A stretch of 64,000 bases of DNA. Source: Ketobacter sp036337295. Its GTDB lineage: Bacteria > Pseudomonadota > Gammaproteobacteria > Pseudomonadales > Ketobacteraceae. The stretch is taken from positions 248,001-312,000 of the forward strand of contig JAYZEN010000012.1 in assembly GCA_036337295.1 (NCBI GenBank). The letters run 5' to 3'. The translations under genes were made by a program, and so were the position numbers. Below are positions 62,790 through 64,000 of the stretch, in pieces; position 1 is the first letter of the stretch; each line of letters starts with the position of its first letter. The notes under the pieces were generated by a model. That model saw only the letters and a list, made by a program, of their open reading frames with translations. It searched no databases and was not told where the DNA came from.

Positions 62790-63684
62790 AGCAATGCCAG
62801 TGCTGTTGTTTTTCATATCCTGGCTGGGTGTCGCCCCCGCTGCGGCCAACCTTGAGGTGCTGACCTGCGAACCGGAATGGGCAGCATTGGCCCAGGCGCT
62901 GGGGGGTGATAAAGTGAAGGCTGAATCGGCTACCACTGCGTTTCAGGACCCGCACCATATCGAGGCGCGCCCGTCCCTGATTGTCAAGGCGCGCCGAGCG
63001 GATATGTTGTTCTGTACAGGCGCTGAACTGGAGGTGGGTTGGCTGCCCCTGCTATTACAGAAGTCTACCAACGCAAAAATCCAACCTGATCAATCAGGTT
63101 ATTTTCTGGCGGCAGAGCAAGTCGACCTCATCGAAAAGCCTGTCAGTGTTGACCGTAGTCAGGGCGACGTGCATGCAGACGGTAACCCACATGTGCACTG
63201 GGACCCTTACCGTTTGCTGACGATCGCTGTGGCATTCCGGGATCGCCTGCAAGTGATCGACCCTGAGAATGACGATTACTATCAGCGTCGCTACGAAGCG
63301 TTTGCGTCTCGCTGGAGCGATGCGATCACCGGATGGGAGGCTAGGGCAGCATCTCTGCAAGGCGTCAAGGTCTTCGTTCATCATAAAAACTGGAGCTATC
63401 TGTTGGATTGGCTCAAGGTGGAGGCAGTAGGTGACCTGGAACCCAAACCCGGTATTCCCCCGACCGGTGCCCACTTGTCCAGGTTGCTCAACACGTACAA
63501 GCACAGTGCTCCGATGATGACGCTGATCGCTAACTACCAGGACGACAAAGGTGCATTGTGGCTACGTGATCGTGCTGGGATTCCTGTCGTCAGTTTGCCC
63601 TTTACTGTAGGCGGTAGCGAAACATCAACGGATTTATTCACCCTTTACGATGATGTACTGACTCAATTATTGGCAGTACCATAG
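62773..63684 (+). CDS. Zinc ABC transporter substrate-binding protein (AztC/ZnuA type)
   Basis: The 303-residue cluster A-I binding protein has a signal peptide to about residue 26. Candidate zinc ligands are H61/H62 (DPHHIEARPS), H140/H142 (NPHVHWDPY), H203/H204 (FVHHKNWSYL) and an acidic D257 region (YQDDKG). It lacks the His-rich loop of ZnuA, which makes it more like AztC, the partner of AztD. GTG at 62773 with AGGAG 6 bases upstream is preferred over ATG at 62779. The matching ATPase and permease are not in the window and may lie beyond its end. Confidence 0.86.
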   Translation: MLMNFKAMPVLLFFISWLGVAPAAANLEVLTCEPEWAALAQALGGDKVKAESATTAFQDPHHIEARPSLIVKARRADMLFCTGAELEVGWLPLLLQKSTNAKIQPDQSGYFLAAEQVDLIEKPVSVDRSQGDVHADGNPHVHWDPYRLLTIAVAFRDRLQVIDPENDDYYQRRYEAFASRWSDAITGWEARAASLQGVKVFVHHKNWSYLLDWLKVEAVGDLEPKPGIPPTGAHLSRLLNTYKHSAPMMTLIANYQDDKGALWLRDRAGIPVVSLPFTVGGSETSTDLFTLYDDVLTQLLAVP

Positions 63685-63724
63685 GCGTCCAGGCAGTATT
63701 GTCAGTAAAGGAGCCACCCCAGCC

Positions 63725-64000
63725 ATGACAAGTTCAACCGGGAACCCGCAGATCGTGCGGGTTCCCACCCATGTGATTACCGGCTTTCTGGGGGTTGGCA
63801 AAACCTCCGCGATACTTCACTTGCTGAGAAACAAACCTGCCTCGGAACGTTGGGCCGTGTTGGTTAACGAATTTGGTGAGATCGGGGTCGATGGTGAGTT
63901 GTTCCAGGGGCAGTACACGGAGCAGGGCGGTGTATTTGTTCGCGAGTTGCCGGGTGGTTGCATGTGCTGCGCGGCGGGCGTGCCCATGCAGGTGGTACTC
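63725..64000 (+). CDS. CobW-family GTPase, 3' truncated by window end
   Basis: The gene starts at 63725 and runs off the end, 92 codons visible. It carries Walker A GFLGVGKTS (about residues 20-28), NEFGEIGVDGEL, and the metal motif C78-M-C80-C81 (GGCMCC). This is a second COG0523 protein in the cluster, distinct from the one at 58995 (CMCC instead of CICC, a longer N-terminus). It starts 40 bases after the substrate-binding gene and is probably in that operon. Zinc delivery is inferred from context. Confidence 0.85.
   Translation, partial: MTSSTGNPQIVRVPTHVITGFLGVGKTSAILHLLRNKPASERWAVLVNEFGEIGVDGELFQGQYTEQGGVFVRELPGGCMCCAAGVPMQVVL

Noticed and set aside
1..64000. CRISPR arrays, tRNA or rRNA genes, IS elements
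   Set aside because: Read for regular spaced repeats, cloverleaf ends and transposase motifs; none was seen. A dedicated tRNA and IS search would be needed to exclude small or degraded copies.

Overview
This window looks like a chromosomal segment of a free-living, probably aquatic gammaproteobacterium of the Pseudomonadales type (Alcanivorax, Ketobacter or Marinobacter neighbourhood). That placement is an inference from gene content: an AlgP-like Lys/Ala-rich protein, Rsd/AlgQ, DsbB, GshA, RMF, YheS, ElbB, LpoB, NhaD, Tex, TrhO and OmpR/EnvZ. The sequence is GC-rich throughout, somewhat less so in the last 4 kb. I see no rRNA, tRNA, CRISPR array, insertion sequence or prophage. Gene ends are tightly packed, with several start/stop overlaps and convergent overlaps.

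Layout. 1-1239: 3' part of a flavin disulfide reductase. 1253-6525: an N-rich compound catabolic island. It has a GntR/FCD repressor divergent from a Tsx-type porin, two isochorismatase-family cysteine hydrolases (one a close match to biuret hydrolase BiuH, the other a candidate triuret hydrolase), an NCS2/AGZA permease and a cupin. 6568-8052 is a convergent cytochrome P450 whose promoter carries an inverted repeat sharing the GTATAC core of the candidate GntR operator. 8288-16199: alpha/beta hydrolase, GFA protein, ElbB, MFS transporter, HD-GYP phosphodiesterase, YheS and the AlgP-like protein. 16491-20905: a lipoprotein FKBP prolyl isomerase, then a compact four-lipoprotein operon containing LpoB, a COG3014 protein and two LPP20-like proteins. 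20918-24951: envelope proteins, including two paralogous proteins that join a pilin-like domain to an LVIVD-type beta-propeller.

25158-30955: NhaD antiporter, WD40 lipoprotein, Rsd, DsbB, RMF-like protein and GshA, a stress and redox cluster with an unusually long structured spacer upstream of rsd. 31130-42469: lipase-like lipoprotein, a VPLPA-CTERM-type secreted protein, Tex, a DUF1631 protein and an RND pump with its adaptor. 42750-46834: OmpR and EnvZ genes separated by an atypical pyruvate kinase-like gene that has a Pho-box-like repeat in front of it. 47878-50949: TrhO, a TPR protein, and a convergent hybrid kinase/LuxR regulator pair.

51154-58965: a thrombospondin type 3 repeat lipoprotein; a large-sensor histidine kinase and OmpR-type regulator divergent from a PspA-like/membrane/VWA operon, a candidate envelope-stress module; and an orphan CbiZ. 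58995-64000: a zinc-limitation cluster consisting of a CobW-family GTPase, a Zur-like palindrome, an AztD-like zinc chaperone, a porin-like protein with a His/Asp-rich loop, a zinc-binding ABC substrate protein and the start of a second CobW-family GTPase cut by the window end.

The strongest leads are the triuret/biuret island with its operator, the pilin-headed propeller pair, the PspA/VWA two-component module, the pyruvate kinase-like gene inside ompR-envZ, and the zinc cluster.
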